Below, one piece after another: positions 1-12,529 of a stretch of 64,000 nt of DNA (within the stretch, counting starts at the first letter, position 1; each line of letters opens with the position of its first letter). Under the pieces are notes generated by a model. That model had not been told where the DNA came from. It did not search any database and saw only the letters and a list, made by a program, of their open reading frames with translations. The stretch is from Beta vulgaris subsp. vulgaris (taxonomy: Eukaryota > Streptophyta > Magnoliopsida > Caryophyllales > Amaranthaceae), in NCBI RefSeq assembly GCF_026745355.1, contig NC_079210.1:24330798-24394797 (forward strand), given 5' to 3'. Position numbers and translations under genes: made by a program.

Positions 1-290
1 ATAACATAACTTTATAATATAATGCAATAATGAACCAAATATGAAACTAAATGCAACCTAAATGCACCTAAAAACTACTTATAAATATGACTTATCAAAT
101 GGGCAACCAAAAACTTATCTCGTCGCCGAAATAAGAATTTGGGCAACACTAACGAATTTAGCTGCTCATAATTTACACTAAAAGCTACAAATTCAGCTTG
201 TTGCCCTTGTTTTCAACTATGGGCCACGAAATTCCGTTTTGTCACCCTTAAGTTGTAATTTCGTCACCCAAAACCTATTTTCTTGTAGTG
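1..290. mobile_element. Right end of a CACTA-type DNA transposon (cut by window edge)
   Basis: The segment ends at 290 in TCTTGTAGTG, whose reverse complement begins CACTACAAGAAAA, the terminal motif of plant CACTA elements. Subterminal repeats of a ggcaac/gtcaccc type word occur in both orientations at roughly 100-275. The left end lies outside the window, so neither length nor target duplication can be checked. No transposase is visible. Confidence 0.6.
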
Positions 291-1035
291 GAAGGTTAAG
301 CATACGAGAAACTCGGGAGACTAGACTTTGAACGTACATTTAGGATGCGCAACTTAAACACTAAGCTTAGGTCATTATGGATTTAAGGACGAGTTGCTTC
401 GCTAAACTCAAGGATTTGGGTCCCCATGGACTTAGGAGGGCCAGACTTTGAACATACATTTAGAATAATGAGGCTAGACCAAATAATTGATAGGCTTTAG
501 AGTTTGGACTTTATTGTTTACGGGTTTGAAATTGGGGTTGACTAGGGCTTACATACAGATGCAAACTAGACCAAGACCCAAATAGACATAGGTTTGAACT
601 CGGACTAGGATTATCATATAGATTTGACTTAAACTGGGAGACACACATGGGCTTGACTTTGGGATGTACTAGGATTAGACTTAGACTGGGCCTAGATGGG
701 CTTGACATAAATTAAATTTCACATAAAGATGCAAATGGGCCTAGATTTTGACATAAACTAGACTTACATGGGCCTAAGATGACCTCTAATGCTAGCAGCC
801 TAATATCAATGCATGTAATCAAATGGGACTAATATGATTGCAAATAGATTGGGATGGAATTGATTGAATTAAAATTGGGATGTTTGGATTGGGGTTAGTT
901 TTTTCGGAATTTGTTTTTGAAAGGGACCCTTTTGTTTTTATCTTTTATAGGAAAAGATTGTAGATGATTAAGGATAGATTAATTTTTGAAATGATTATTT
1001 TTTTTAACAAGTGATAGGATCGGCATAAGTAAATA
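291..1035. other. Intergenic DNA, no gene seen
   Basis: Degenerate short repeats of the words gggcttgac, gacttacatgggcc and tagactttgaac recur through about 300-800. Open frames here are short and show no family resemblance. I see nothing else. Confidence 0.5.
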
Positions 1036-1265
1036 CTCCCTCTTGTTATTATTAGTTTACCCATTTATTTGGGGCACATTTGTCGAGTCACTAATTTATA
1101 TCTTAATATCTCTAATCATCAAAAAGTAAAAGTTACTTAAGACCAATCTAACAAGATCCCACATGTATATTTTTCCTTAAACACAAATCACAATAGGTAG
1201 TCAAAATCATATATGTGAATAGTGTCAAAAGTCAAAACATATAAACTAATAAAAAACGAAGCAAG
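1036..1265. mobile_element. Stowaway-like MITE
   Basis: It begins CTCCCTCTTGTTATTATTAG. The reverse complement of the right end begins CTACTTGCTTCGTTTTTTAT and continues into the same ATTAGTTTA word. TA dinucleotides flank both sides (1034-1035 and 1266-1267), as expected for Tc1/mariner-type MITEs. About 230 bp, non-coding, and degenerate at the right terminus. Confidence 0.55.
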
Positions 1266-1457
1266 TAGTTTTAAAACGATAGCGGCAAATATCGGGGGTG
1301 TTGAGGATTTTGATTCCGGTTGCATAGACTATTTTTTGTCGTACAAAAGGAAAATATATATTTTTGTTTAATAAAACTATAATTGACAAATATCGTACCT
1401 GTTGCGGAGCTATCGTACCCCAAAACTATGTACAGATTACAAGTTTACAGCTATATT

Positions 1458-1934
1458 CTAATCATATTTCTCAGTCCAAGAATATACAAGGAAGAAAACC
1501 CAAGAAAAAGCCAACACAAAGTCCCCAATCATTTGCCTCAGCCAAACATTTGCTAAATCTTCAAGTCTTGTTTCAAAATAAACTCTCCAAAGAGCCATGG
1601 CAAAGTGAAGAAGAATACACCCTTTTGCAAAATAATTCTGAAAATCTGCATCCTTCACAAAAGCCACCATAAACAGCAGGAACCCAATTACAAATAACAA
1701 TAACCCAGCAAAGGAATCCGAGACCTGAAGTACGAGTTGATCATGTGGGAGTAAGCCGAATCCGAGTAGTTTGCGAGCTGTTTCGGTTCCGTGCCCTACG
1801 ACAGAGATCTCATAGGGGCAGAACATGATGAAATAGCCGCATACTATAGCAATCATCGAGTGGAGGATGCACAGCACGAAGAAACCTGATGATGAGGATT
1901 CTTCTTTTGGTGGGATGAATGATTTGCTCACCAT
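1458..1934 (-). CDS. Small four-pass plant membrane protein, function unknown
   Basis: Single-exon frame of 158 residues from the ATG at 1934. An earlier in-frame ATG at 2018 would add 28 residues that look like leader (MNIYNILLLP...), so I prefer the internal start, MVSKSFIPPKEE. After a short acidic/Ser-rich N-terminus there are four hydrophobic segments, at about residues 16-38, 63-89, 100-118 and 130-150 of the short form. Charged loops lie between them and the tail is WTEKYD. The pattern resembles a plant-specific uncharacterised family (I think the one called DUF7865, but I am not certain). No enzyme motif is visible. The long open frame with coherent transmembrane layout argues for a real gene. 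Stop TAG/TAA-flanked 3' end lies at 1458. Confidence 0.75.
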   Translation of the reverse strand: MVSKSFIPPKEESSSSGFFVLCILHSMIAIVCGYFIMFCPYEISVVGHGTETARKLLGFGLLPHDQLVLQVSDSFAGLLLFVIGFLLFMVAFVKDADFQNYFAKGCILLHFAMALWRVYFETRLEDLANVWLRQMIGDFVLAFSWVFFLVYSWTEKYD

Positions 1935-3451
1935 CTGTTCGATATATAAGTGAAATTTTATGGGGCGAATGTATGGGTTTAATTGATGCGGTAATAGGAG
2001 TATATTATATATGTTCACAAAAAAAATAACGAGTATATTATGCTTGGACTTTCATGGCATGAGGGTGGCAAAAAGGATCAGTTTTGGATCTAGAGTATTG
2101 AGTTGGAGTCCTTGAGATACTACATAAAGTATGGTGAATAATTGGGGATGTGGGGTATAGGAGAGTGAAGGCACACAAATACGAGATGTCGGTATTTGGC
2201 TCTTATGCAAAGTTTCTGTGGGTCAAACCAAGTATCAATGTGAATACTGGTCTAACCCTATCTATCAAAATATTAAGAAAAATTTGCGAAAACTATAATA
2301 AAATACATTTTTTTAACGATAAACTACTTAATAAAACACTAAAACACGAAAGTGCCTTATCTAAGCATATTTTTATTGTCCATGTGAAATAAGTGCGGAT
2401 TCGGCTAACTCATTTTAGATATGATTATTTGACGGGGTAGTTTAATGGCTAAATGATTAGGGCAAATTTATAGAGCTTTTATTGGATAAGGATTTAATGA
2501 ACAGCAAAATATCTACATTGCAAAAATATTACATGTATGGATTCCTATTCAATTATACTCACTTTTGGCTCTCTCCGTTCATTAATTTTCTTACCCGGTT
2601 GTCAATCCACCCATTATTGGCCCGTTATCGACCCACCCATCATCGATATGTTATCGACCAACGATCAGCATTGACTCGACCTATTAGCGACCCTTATGAA
2701 GTGACCATTTATCACCCGACCCACTATTGACCCACGCCGACCCTGACCTGATCCGCCCAATAACTAGCTCTACCTCATTTTAAAGGGTTTATTATTTTGA
2801 AATTCGTTTGGAAAAGAAGTCGCCAACAAGTTTTTAAAGCAAGACTCATAAACCTAATTAATTTTTTGAAAACCAACATAATGACAATTTAAGGACTAAT
2901 TGAATATAGATTTCCTCGCCATGACTTCATAATTAGTCAATGAACAAAAGATGGAGTTGGAGGTGAGGGTATTTATGATAAAAAAATCAAAATCGCTCAT
3001 TGTTGTCTCTACTTAATATGATTCATGTTATTGTTTTCCGCGGATAAAGAACCGGACAATATGTTTAAGCATTTTAAAAATTATTTATGTTGGTTAATTA
3101 AATACAAAAGACTGGTGATATGTTATTTATGCAATAAAATTACAGTGATCCTAAATTAATTATCCACATTATCTTATTGGGCGTGAGAACATTTATATAG
3201 CTCTTGATTAGCAAAAATAAACATGTGCAGTGATGAAAGCGATAAGCACATAGCATGCATATGAATAATTTATAATATTGGAAAAGAAAGGAAAAGAAAG
3301 ATTAGAGAAGAATATACACGAGAGCATGAAGTATTTGATTATTTACATAATAAAAAAATTGTTAATAACTTTATGAGATTTTATTGGAATTGAAAGATTA
3401 TAGGGTCTGAGTAATAATAATTTTGTCGCATGGGTCTTGTTATGTAGTGCT
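1935..3451. other. Intergenic DNA
   Basis: AT-rich. At 2550-2760 a run of gaccca/tcgaccc words is loosely repeated. TATATAT at about 1950 lies just upstream of the membrane-protein start and could be its TATA region. No convincing gene, RNA or bounded transposon was found. Confidence 0.4.
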
Positions 3452-5640
3452 TGACTAGTAAATACACTACTATTTCTCAACAGGTTCTTCAATGGAGACT
3501 TGGGCAACGATATCCCGGTCAAATAATTCCGAACCTGAGCTTCGTTCCCTAACCTGCAAAAAAGGACCCACCCTGGAAGTTTGGGTGGTGGCTCCCCCTC
3601 CGAAGCTTAAGTCAGATATCAGGAGTAAAAAGGAAAGCTTAGAGAGAGAAAGTACATAGAGTTTTCATAGAGTAATAGCACAGTGCCTAAAAAAGGTGCA
3701 TTTCTCCTGATTTCAAGGACTATTTATAATGTTTGGAGTGATTGTTCTACCTTGAGGTCACCCTAATTTAAGAACACATGATTGGCTAAGAAATGGGAGC
3801 ATGACACGCACTAGTAGAAAAACGATGATTTGTGTAGCCCGAAGTGCGTCGGATGCAAAGCAAAACCACGCAAAAGTGTTATTTGCGTCGCACATGAAGA
3901 AGAGTGCGACGCACATCATGTGTAAACGAGCACCGGGATGAGCTACCTGCGTCGCATCGACGTTGCAAAAGCTCAATGTGCGTCGGACCATGTGGCCCAT
4001 ACGACGCAAATGAATTTCACTATCTGTGCCACATCGTATTTTAGTGCGTTGCAAATGACTAAATTGCGACCTCATGGCCCATCCGACGCAGATTTGCGGC
4101 CCAACCAAATCCAGCCTACCGCACCCCTTAACATATCCCTTAATCTAAATTCTCTCTCTCAAATTCTCACTCCTTTATGCGCTGCTTCAACTCCTCTCAA
4201 ATTATCACTCTCTCTCACTCTATCGACGCTTCACTCCTCTCAAATTCTCCAACCTAAATTCTCCCTCCCTCCCTCCCTCAACCATCCCTCACTTCTAAAC
4301 TCCGTTTTCCGGCGACTTTCAGCGAACGAACGACACCAACGAAGAGCAGGGAACAAACGAATGTATCATTTGCAAGTCTCTCAAATTCTCGCTGGAGGTT
4401 CACTCTCAAATTCTCCCCCTTTGCGAATGAACGAACGAATCATCTCCCAGGCATGATTCAACGCGAACGAACGAATCAGATTCCTCCCCCTTTCCTGCTC
4501 ACCGATAACGCAAACAATATCAAAGGAAGACGAAAATTCGACGCGAACAAGATCAAAGTACAATCTTGTTTCCCATGTATGATTCAACGCGAAGATTTGA
4601 TTTTCTACTTTAGTTTTCAGATCTTAATATTCGTTTTTATTTTCAGATCTGAAAAATAAAAACTTAGTTCATGCAGATGAAATATAAAACCTTAATCATT
4701 TCGTTTTTATTTTTATTTTTTGTATCTAATTTTTTTTGTTTATTTTTTGTCATTTTTATGTTTTATTTTCAGATCTGGAATTTGATCTTCTCGAAGTTGT
4801 CTCCCTCAAACACATCGAAAAACGTCGCCATTACAATGTTCCTAGATTCAGTTTTAATTTTACATTTTTTTTACATATGTACAATGTAATTTGTTTTGTA
4901 TATATTGTATATATTTTTTTACATTTGTATGTATCTAATATTTACATATTAATGCAAAGATTTGTTTGTATATAATATTTACATATCAATGCAAAAATAT
5001 TGCGATTTTAAGTCATATTATGGGAATATTATTTGTTTTTGGAATCTTGTCTTGATTTACCCAGAATGGTGAATGAAAATATGCAATAATGTGAGTTTGA
5101 GAGAAAAAAAAAGCTGAAAATTAAAAAAAAATGCAAATTCAGTAATTTGCGTCGCACATATTGCCACATGCGACGCAAATTACTGACTGCTGGGCTTTTG
5201 GGACTGACTGCTGGGCATTTGGGATATGTGCGTAACTTTGGCCTGATTTGCGTCGCACGTTGCTGAAGATGCGACGCAGATGCCTGATTTGCATCGCACC
5301 TAGTGTTATGTGTGACGCAAATTCCCCTTCTATCTGGTGCTGGGGAGAGCCATCTGCATCGCACCGTATATTACGTGCGACGCAAATAGGTAAAAGATCT
5401 GCGTCGTTTTCGCATACGACGCAGATCAATTTTAGGTCATCTGCGTCGAGACCTGTGCCGTTGGACCCAAGTCCGACGCAAATAGCTAGGCGTCTCAGGT
5501 CCGATGCAAATCGGCATTTCTCTACTAGTGACGTGGCAGGCAATGATTGGGAGGTACACATCATCCAATCATATGCATATGTTTTTTGGGGCTGTGGGCC
5601 TGAGTCTATTCCAGGCCAAGGAGATGGGCTGGTACTTTCG
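3452..5640 (-). repeat. Left (3') LTR of the gypsy element, split by a CACTA insertion
   Basis: 3452-3808 and 5531 to about 5640 align with the right LTR: shared blocks around ctcaacaggttcttc, tatcccggtcaaataat, gattggctaag and caatgattgggaggtacac. Divergence looks like roughly 15 percent by eye, indicating an old insertion. Similarity stops near 5625-5640, so the distal part of this LTR seems deleted into the accessory region. On the minus strand a TATAAATAG box falls at about 3719-3728, a plausible LTR promoter. Confidence 0.7.
3809..5530. mobile_element. Non-autonomous CACTA element, family A (TGCGTCG hairpin repeats)
   Basis: It starts CACTAGTAGAAAAACGATG and ends TTTCTCTACTAGTG, flanked by a perfect 3-bp duplication acg (3806-3808 and 5531-5533). 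It is 1722 bp with no transposase. About 300 bp at the left end and 400 bp at the right carry repeated inverted word pairs such as TTTGCGTCGCAC ... GTGCGACGCAAA. The interior (4120-5060) is a pyrimidine-rich, leader-like stretch followed by T-rich intron-like DNA. The uninterrupted flanks match the other LTR exactly across the insertion point, which proves insertion into the LTR. Confidence 0.85.
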
Positions 5641-8220
5641 TCTTTCCTTGGTGGCCTTTACCCAGACACATTATGTATCTAAGTTTCCCAAGACTGTAGA
5701 GGGAGCCTGGTTTCGCATCTGCCACCGCCATGACTTCCTTACTTCTTGGGATAAGACGTCCAAGATGCACGTATAGAAGGTCGATTGTCTGTTCGTTTAG
5801 GCGCCTAACGAGGCAGTGGCAAGGAGGTACCACTATTTTAGCTGATTGCCCACCAACATTGGACGAACATCGTCCTTCTTGGAGCTGGAGAGCAGTTCTG
5901 ACGAAGAATTGGTAGAGTACTTCAGAATAGCAAAGTATTCTACCCTGAACAATTCCTCTTTTAAGGGACCGTCCAATTCGATACCCTTCAAAGAAATGTT
6001 TTACAATGATAACTTCTTGGTCGCCGCTAGCTTGCGTTCGGCCGAAGATAGAGGTATAATTCAAATTTTCATGAGCAAAACTCCTCGTCTGAGTTCTTAG
6101 TCCTACTAATGGTTTGCTTTCCTTACAACCCCTGCCAAAGTTGCTCTGAATAAGTCTTGGACGGGAGACATAAGTATGTCAAAGTTCACCAGCTCCTTAT
6201 GGAAAGAATACAACAAAACTGGCTCCGAGAAGAGGATAGAGACCCTGGTTATTAGATAATTTTATTTTTTATTTTCTTGAACTCGGGACCTTAGCATTAT
6301 GAGAACGGTCAAAGCAAGTTGATTTCTCTCGGCCAGAGTCCTTCGTCCAGAGCCTATGATCTAATTTTAGGACTAAGTGCCTTCAAAAGACGAAGGTTGC
6401 CACTAAGGTCGTCCTCACTTGTGAGGCCTTCGTCTTATTAATTAAATTACCTTTCTGGACGAGGCCCTTTTTCCAAAGGGAAGGCGGCAAGCGGCCTTTC
6501 AGCCGGCTTCCTTCTTCAGGTGGCCTTCGTCTGAAGGTTAATGCCTTGCTTAACAAGAGAATGTGACCACCCATGTTGTCTGACCCTTATAAGGAGATCG
6601 TCCAAGTTTTGGATTATCTAACTTGGACGAGGATCTCCTCCTTAAGGAAGGCGACCAATTCTTTTGGCCCTTTCTTGCTGGCTTCTCTAGACTAGCTAGA
6701 TACTTTTGTTCTCCCTGGCCGGCTTGCTTTTCCAACCAAGGAGCGTCTAAGTTTTATCATTGTGTAATGTTTATTATCCACATTTCTTTCTCTAGACGAT
6801 TGATTTTCTGACTTTTTTCTTTTTTTCAGAAAAAATGCCCCAACGTCTAAGGCGTTGGCGGAGAAGGCGGCCACTAAGAAGAGGATGGCAACAACGGGAG
6901 AGCATCCTCCTCCCAAAAAATTGAAGGGCTTCACGACTAAGAAGAAATCCGCACGCCCGCCCGTTCCGAAGGTTGAGAAGCCTTGAAAGACGGAAGATAC
7001 AACGACCATGGTCCCCTTTGTCGAGGATGAAGCCCAGGTTCCTTCTACTGCCATAATAGTCAAGTAGTAGGACGTAGTTGAGCTCCCGGAAGGTTCTACA
7101 CTGGCCAAGGGATAATCAGAACCGTCGGACACGACTAAAAAGGAAGGCTTGGCCTTTAGTGGCCACGTTGCCAGGTGGTATCTCAAATCCCCCCTGCTTA
7201 TAGATCTGCCTCTCTGTCTTCTGGTGAGTCTTACTACTCCAACGTGGTTAGGACACTGTGTGTTGACGGACGTCCGATGAGTTCGTCCAACAGACTAGTA
7301 GTCATTCCCATCAGAGACACTGATAACTCTCCTCTTTGGGATAAGGGCAAAGGACATGTTGAAGCTGCTCCTGAAGCTTCCCAAATGTTATCTGACGACG
7401 AGTCCTCGACTGCTTTTTGCCAGGATGACTGCGGCTGATCGTGAGAAGCTCAAACATGAGCTCTTCAAGTGATTTCCTAAGCCTTACCTCAAAGGCTTGA
7501 GGGGCTTGCTACTGAGGAATTTTTCCCTGCCGCTCTACTATTGTGCTTGTAATGTTTTTTTTCCACTTGATCTTCTGGCTAACTCAGTTTATCTTCTTCT
7601 TTTCAGCTCTTTGCTCACAGCATCATAACTGAAGACTGGGCTCAAATGCTCAGAAAAGAGAATAAAAAGCTCGTCCATCAAGCTACGACGGTCAAGGACA
7701 AAGCAATATACGACATTCAGATGGCAAAAACTCTCCACCACTAATCTAGGGAGACCTAGGGAAAACGCTCGGCCGAGCTGGAGTCTCATAATATAAAATA
7801 CCTCCTTCGCATCAACACTCTGTATAATGAGAAGGATGAGTTGGAGCTCGCCGTAGGAGCTACCTCGCCACTGTTGTCCAACTACGAAGGGAGAATATTC
7901 TCCTAAGGGTAAAAAACCTTCGGCTGAAGGAGGATGTGTCCCAGGCATTTGACGATGCCAAGGAGGCTTTAAGTGAGGTCATTGACACCTCCAAGTCCTG
8001 GGTTGTGAAGGCCTTTGAGATGCTTTCCGAGCCAGATGACGTTCCTCGCTATGAGTGTCGTCTAGACTTCCAGGAGAGCCTTCATAGAGCTACGGTAGAT
8101 GTCAAAGAGCCTCCTGTCTTCTAGGAGTCGCCAGATGACGAGAAGGAGGAAAATGCAGCAGCTGTAGAGGCCTTAGTGGATGATCTGACCATCCCCTCTG
8201 CCGAATAGAGTACTTAGCTT
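5560..8220 (+). pseudogene. Antisense accessory ORF of the gypsy element, degenerate
   Basis: Opposite to gag-pol and adjacent to the 3' LTR, broken coding-like sequence can be followed in plus frames. A segment with GAWFRICHRHDFLTSWD is near 5700. An Asp/Glu/Ser-rich segment (SSSDEELVEYFRIAKYST) is near 5890. A Lys-rich basic region near 6840-7000 follows a good acceptor (TTTTTTTCAG at 6823-6832). A coiled-coil-like stretch (QAFDDAKEALSEVIDTSKSW) runs over 7940-8120. Tat-lineage elements (Retand, Grande, Ogre relatives) are known to carry such extra ORFs, often annotated as putative plant transposon protein. The match here is by position and texture. Many stops; probably several introns originally. 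Confidence 0.5.
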
Positions 8221-9499
8221 AGGCCCCTCTGTTGTTGTAACTGGGTTGCAGGCCATTTTCTAACTTAGTTTTTTTCTCTTCTAGTTGAGGTTGCAATCTT
8301 TTGAACAAATCGATATATATCTGATTTTTCGTCCAATTTTGTCTTTTTTCCCAAGTACCAAAGTAACTCGTATATTCTAATGATGAATAAATTTTGCTAT
8401 ATCCTCTTAGTATAATGAATAACTCATATTGGTTTACTTGGTTGAATGCCCACTATTTCCCTAACTGACGGATGGGTTCTATCCATGCTTGAATCTCTTA
8501 AGTGCCGAAGTCGCTCGTCCTCAAAATATGGAATGACTACCATTAATTCAATATTCTAATAAGCAGTCGACCAATTTTCAATGGACGAGTAGTGTTGCCA
8601 TAATTTTAACAACTGTTGGCTATGCTCGTGTGACTTTAAGGACACTTTTTCTCTTCGGATAGTTTGGACAGAAAATAACGTCCAGTTGATCGGACGACCA
8701 CTATTTGCCGGATAGGTTTAGCATGAGTTTTCCAAGGGCCAAAGACGCTCGTCCATAACTAGAGACTAGCTTCAGCCTATGTGCTTCTCAAGCCAAATAG
8801 CAAACGGTCCAAGATCATGGTATGGCCATTGCCTAGTCATGGCTAAAGTCAAATAGCAATTCGTCCTAGTTGTCTGGACGACCATTGACCCTACTGATTC
8901 TTGGACGGCTTAAGCCTTGCTCAAACTCTTGATGGCGGTCCATCCTCGTAAATGGTCGATTGTTGATGAAGCAATGTATCTTGGAGGGATTCAACTTTAC
9001 TCAAACTATAAATTACTCTGCATCTCAGTTCCCCCCCCCCCCCCTTCTTGGACGAAGTGGATCCTTCGATGAGGCCACTTGGTCCCAAGAAGGAGAACGG
9101 CTAAGAAACATTAATTAGCGAAGAAGTTATAAGGATAAGAGTGGTTGAGCAACTGATGGAAACGGCCAGATCTCCTTATATAGTCGTATTTAATTCATAA
9201 CTAAGGTAGTCGTTACCCGGCTGGCCTTATGATTGTAAATAAGATTCCTGTACTAAGGTTTCTTATTTCTGGCTCTTTTAGGAGATTTGATGCTTCTCTT
9301 TCTAGATATTATCAAGAGGTTGCCGTCAGACATGTAATTAATCTTATAGATTTGTATGTGCATCAAGGAAATTAATGTATCCCTGTTTCAGTGTCCTTTG
9401 TTTATATTATGGACGTTTTTGCCTTTATATACTTTGTTACTTAGTTAAAGTTACTTGTTAGACCATTAAGCTGGCCGGTGGTAAAATGCCCCTAAGTAA
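8221..9499. other. Non-coding 3' internal region of the gypsy element
   Basis: Rich in cgtcc/ggacga words in both orientations, with a C12 run at about 9032-9043. No open frame of note. It continues across the CACTA insertion to 11250, where the integrase frame ends. Confidence 0.45.
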
Positions 9500-11052
9500 C
9501 ACTAGTAGAATAAATGTTATTTGCTGTGCTGATATTGCTGCGGTTTTACCTATACGCAGCAATATAACACGCAAAAAGAAAAAAAAAATTGAAAATGACA
9601 ATATTGCTGCGGTTTCCCGCCAAAAACCGCAGCAATATTATTCAACGGACAAATTTTGAAAAACATGTGGGCCCATAGCAGCAAATATTGCTGCGGTTTC
9701 CACGTGGAAACCGCAGCAATATATTAAAAATAATTTTAAAAAAATAAAATTTTATATATTGCTGCGGTTTATAATAAAAAACCGCAGCAATATCCCATTT
9801 ATTTCATATAATAGGCGCTAGGGTTTGGGGACACTCGCATTTCAGTCTTTTCCTCCTTTCTCTCTCCTCCTTGAAATCTCCTTCCGTCTCAGCCGTCATT
9901 CTTCTTCATCTCGTTCTCTCACCTCGAAATTTCAGCCGTCGTTCTTCTTCATCTCGTCCTTCTTGCCTTCACCCTTCTCAGCCCGTCGGCCTTTCTATTC
10001 TTCGTCGGCCGTTCACTGAAGAATCCGACCATTCAATTCGTCGTATCGAAGGAGAGAGAGAGAGAGGAGTTCGAGAGTTTCATTGAGGGTTTTGTTCATT
10101 TTTTATACCGTTTAGGGCTAGAAGTTTTTGGACTTTCGGGGCTTTCTTGGTGCGTTTGTCGGTGAAGCTTTTGACATTCCGGTAAGTTCGTCACATTTCT
10201 TTTTCATTTTTTGTTCCTGCTACGATTTTCCGGCGAGCCTTCACTGTTTTTTCTTTGATTTCCGGCGATTCTCATCAGACCGCCTGCTGCCACATCCGTG
10301 AACACAGTCGAATCTGCCTTCGGTCGAGTTTCATCAACACCGAACTCCTTCATCTGCCTTCGTCGCCTCGTCGGCCGTTAGTATCATCGGCCTCCGTCGG
10401 CGGTTCCTTGGTGTTTAGTTTTTTTTCCTGTTTTCTTCCTTTATATTTAAACTTATGTATTTTTCATTTTCTTTATTTTTATTTTAATTAAGATCGAAAC
10501 TTCTGTATTTATTTTTGTTGTCATTATTTTTTATTCTAATTTTGGATTTAGATGTAAATTTCTGTAATTTTTATTTTCTTTATTGTTTTTATTTTTGATT
10601 TAGATATGATGTTTAGGATTGTCTTCCATTAATATTTTATGAATTTGAATGTTGTTGTTATGCTTATGTTGTATTTTCGCTGGTTGATAACTTGATATGA
10701 CGTTTTAGTTACTTTAGTTTTTATTGCATTATAAGTATTCTTAAAATTGATGATTTTAATTTTAAAAAAAAAAAAAAAAAAATTTTTGAAAAAATGCACA
10801 TATTGCTGCGGGTTTTGTGCAAAACCGCAGCAATCGGTGTTTCTTTTTAATATTAAAAAAATACATATTGCTGCGGTTTTTGGAAAAAAACCGCAGCAAT
10901 ATGTTCAAATATTGTTGCGGTTAAAAACCGCAGCAATATATTAATTACCTATTGCTGCGCCCTTAATTGCTGCGCCCTTAATTGTTGCGCGCACAATACC
11001 GCAGCAATAGGGCACTCTTTAACCGCAGCAAGTAGCATTTATTCTACTAGTG
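9500..11052. mobile_element. Non-autonomous CACTA element, family B (TTGCTGCGGTTT hairpin repeats)
   Basis: Perfect 17-bp termini CACTAGTAGAATAAATG, inverted at the right end, with a 3-bp duplication taa (9497-9499 and 11053-11055). It is 1553 bp. Both ends carry hairpins made of ATTGCTGCGGTTTT and its complement, for example at 9655-9725 and 10800-10940. The centre (9840-10490) is a C/T-rich leader-like region with a GGTAAGT donor-like site near 10180, then T-rich DNA. No transposase. It lies inside the gypsy element. Confidence 0.85.
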
Positions 11053-11254
11053 TAAATAACTGTAAGTAAAAAGTAAATAAGCAATATAAAGTAGAATTGT
11101 ATTATATGAATTTTGCTTGGCCAAAGACCAAGGTACATGTATACATCTCTATCTTTCTTCTTTGTGCCAAGGCACTTGTGTTAAAAACTATTAACTACAA
11201 GGTTTTCTTGACGACTCAGATGTGATACTTTTTCAAGGTATCCGAGTTCCAAGT

Positions 11255-12300
11255 CTACTGAATAGGACGTCCACTCATGTCTTGGAGACGACAAGTACCA
11301 CTTCGCACTTCTTGAACGATTAGATAGGGCCCTTCCCAATTTGGTGTCAGCTTACCTAATTCTTTGGCTCTTCCGACAGCTTCCATCTTCCTTAGGACCA
11401 AATTTCCCACTTTGAGCGGTCGTCTAGCGACTCTCTTGTTAAAATCCCGAGCCATTCGAAGCTTGTACAATTGCATTCTTAGCAGTGTATTGCCCCTGAC
11501 CTCGGGTACCTGGTCAAGAGTCGTGCGTAAGGCAGCCCAATTGGCTTCTTCTGTGTAAAGCATGACTCTCAAAGTAGGTACTTCAATTTCAATGCGCAAT
11601 ACAACTTTAGTGCCATAGACTAGCATGAAAGGGGTCTCTCCATTAGAATTCTTGGGTGTGGTTCTGATGGACCATAATACCAACTATAACTCTTCCACCC
11701 ATAACCCTTTGGCATCGTCCAGCTTCTTTTTGATGCCACTCGACGGGATTTTGTTGAATGATTCTACCTGCCCATTGGCTTGTGGGTGAGTTACAGTCGC
11801 AAAGTGAGCTTTTATCTCTCTTCTTGCCAACCAATCTCTCAGTTTTTGAGTCTTAAACTGTGATCCATTGTCAAAGACGATGGACTGCGGCATGCCAAAT
11901 CTTGTAACAATAATGTTTTTCCAAATGAAACCTTTGACATCATTTCTTGTTAGTCCCTAAATAGCTTCGGCCTCAACCCATTTAGTGAAGTGGTCCATAG
12001 CTACAATCACAAACTTATTCTGCCCAGCCGCCACAGGGAAAGGTCCCAGGATATCCATGCCCCATTTGGGAAAAGGAAGTGGGAACAAAATTGGAGTCAA
12101 GTAGTTGGATGGCTTCTGGCGGATATTATCATGCTTTTGACAACTCTCGCTTTTTTTGGCATAAACAAGGGCGTCTTGATTTTAACAACTATGTGGGAAG
12201 CACAAGCTCCTTCATGGAGTTCTGTCAATACCTATAATCCATCCTCTTTGGTGATGCCCTTGAGAAAAGGACGGTTGAATGCTTTGTTGTAGAGAGTCTC
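11255..12300 (-). pseudogene. Gypsy integrase region, broken
   Basis: The minus-strand reading includes the integrase core block QSIVFDNGSQF and HPQANGQVESFNK (about 11890-11720). After a stop it continues as SIRTTPKNSNGETPFMLVYG and a C-terminal block ending KLTPNWEGPYLIVQEV, the GPY-like motif. Retroviral-type integrase joins cDNA to the genome. Upstream, RNase H/integrase linker traces reach 12300. Several stops and frameshifts interrupt the frame, so the enzyme is not made intact. The wording of the core is typical of plant Tat-clade polyproteins. Confidence 0.8.
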
Positions 12301-12529
12301 ATCCCATAGCTTAAACCATTTGTCTCTTACTTTCACATACTTAGCTTCTACGGGATCAGAAGGTAGCCGACTTATTTTCTTGAATTCTATAATAGGCTTC
12401 ATCCAAACTACCCCTCAGCTAAGAAACATCACTTGCTCTTGATCAATACTCTTTTTTTCCTTTACCTCCCAAAATATTGTTCTTGGTGCATCACACTCAG
12501 CTGAGCTGGCCAATATTGAGAGAGCATAT

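Noticed and set aside
3758..4456. Open frames of 116 and 172 codons at the CACTA left end
   Set aside because: They run across the transposon border and hairpin repeats, so they cannot be host genes.
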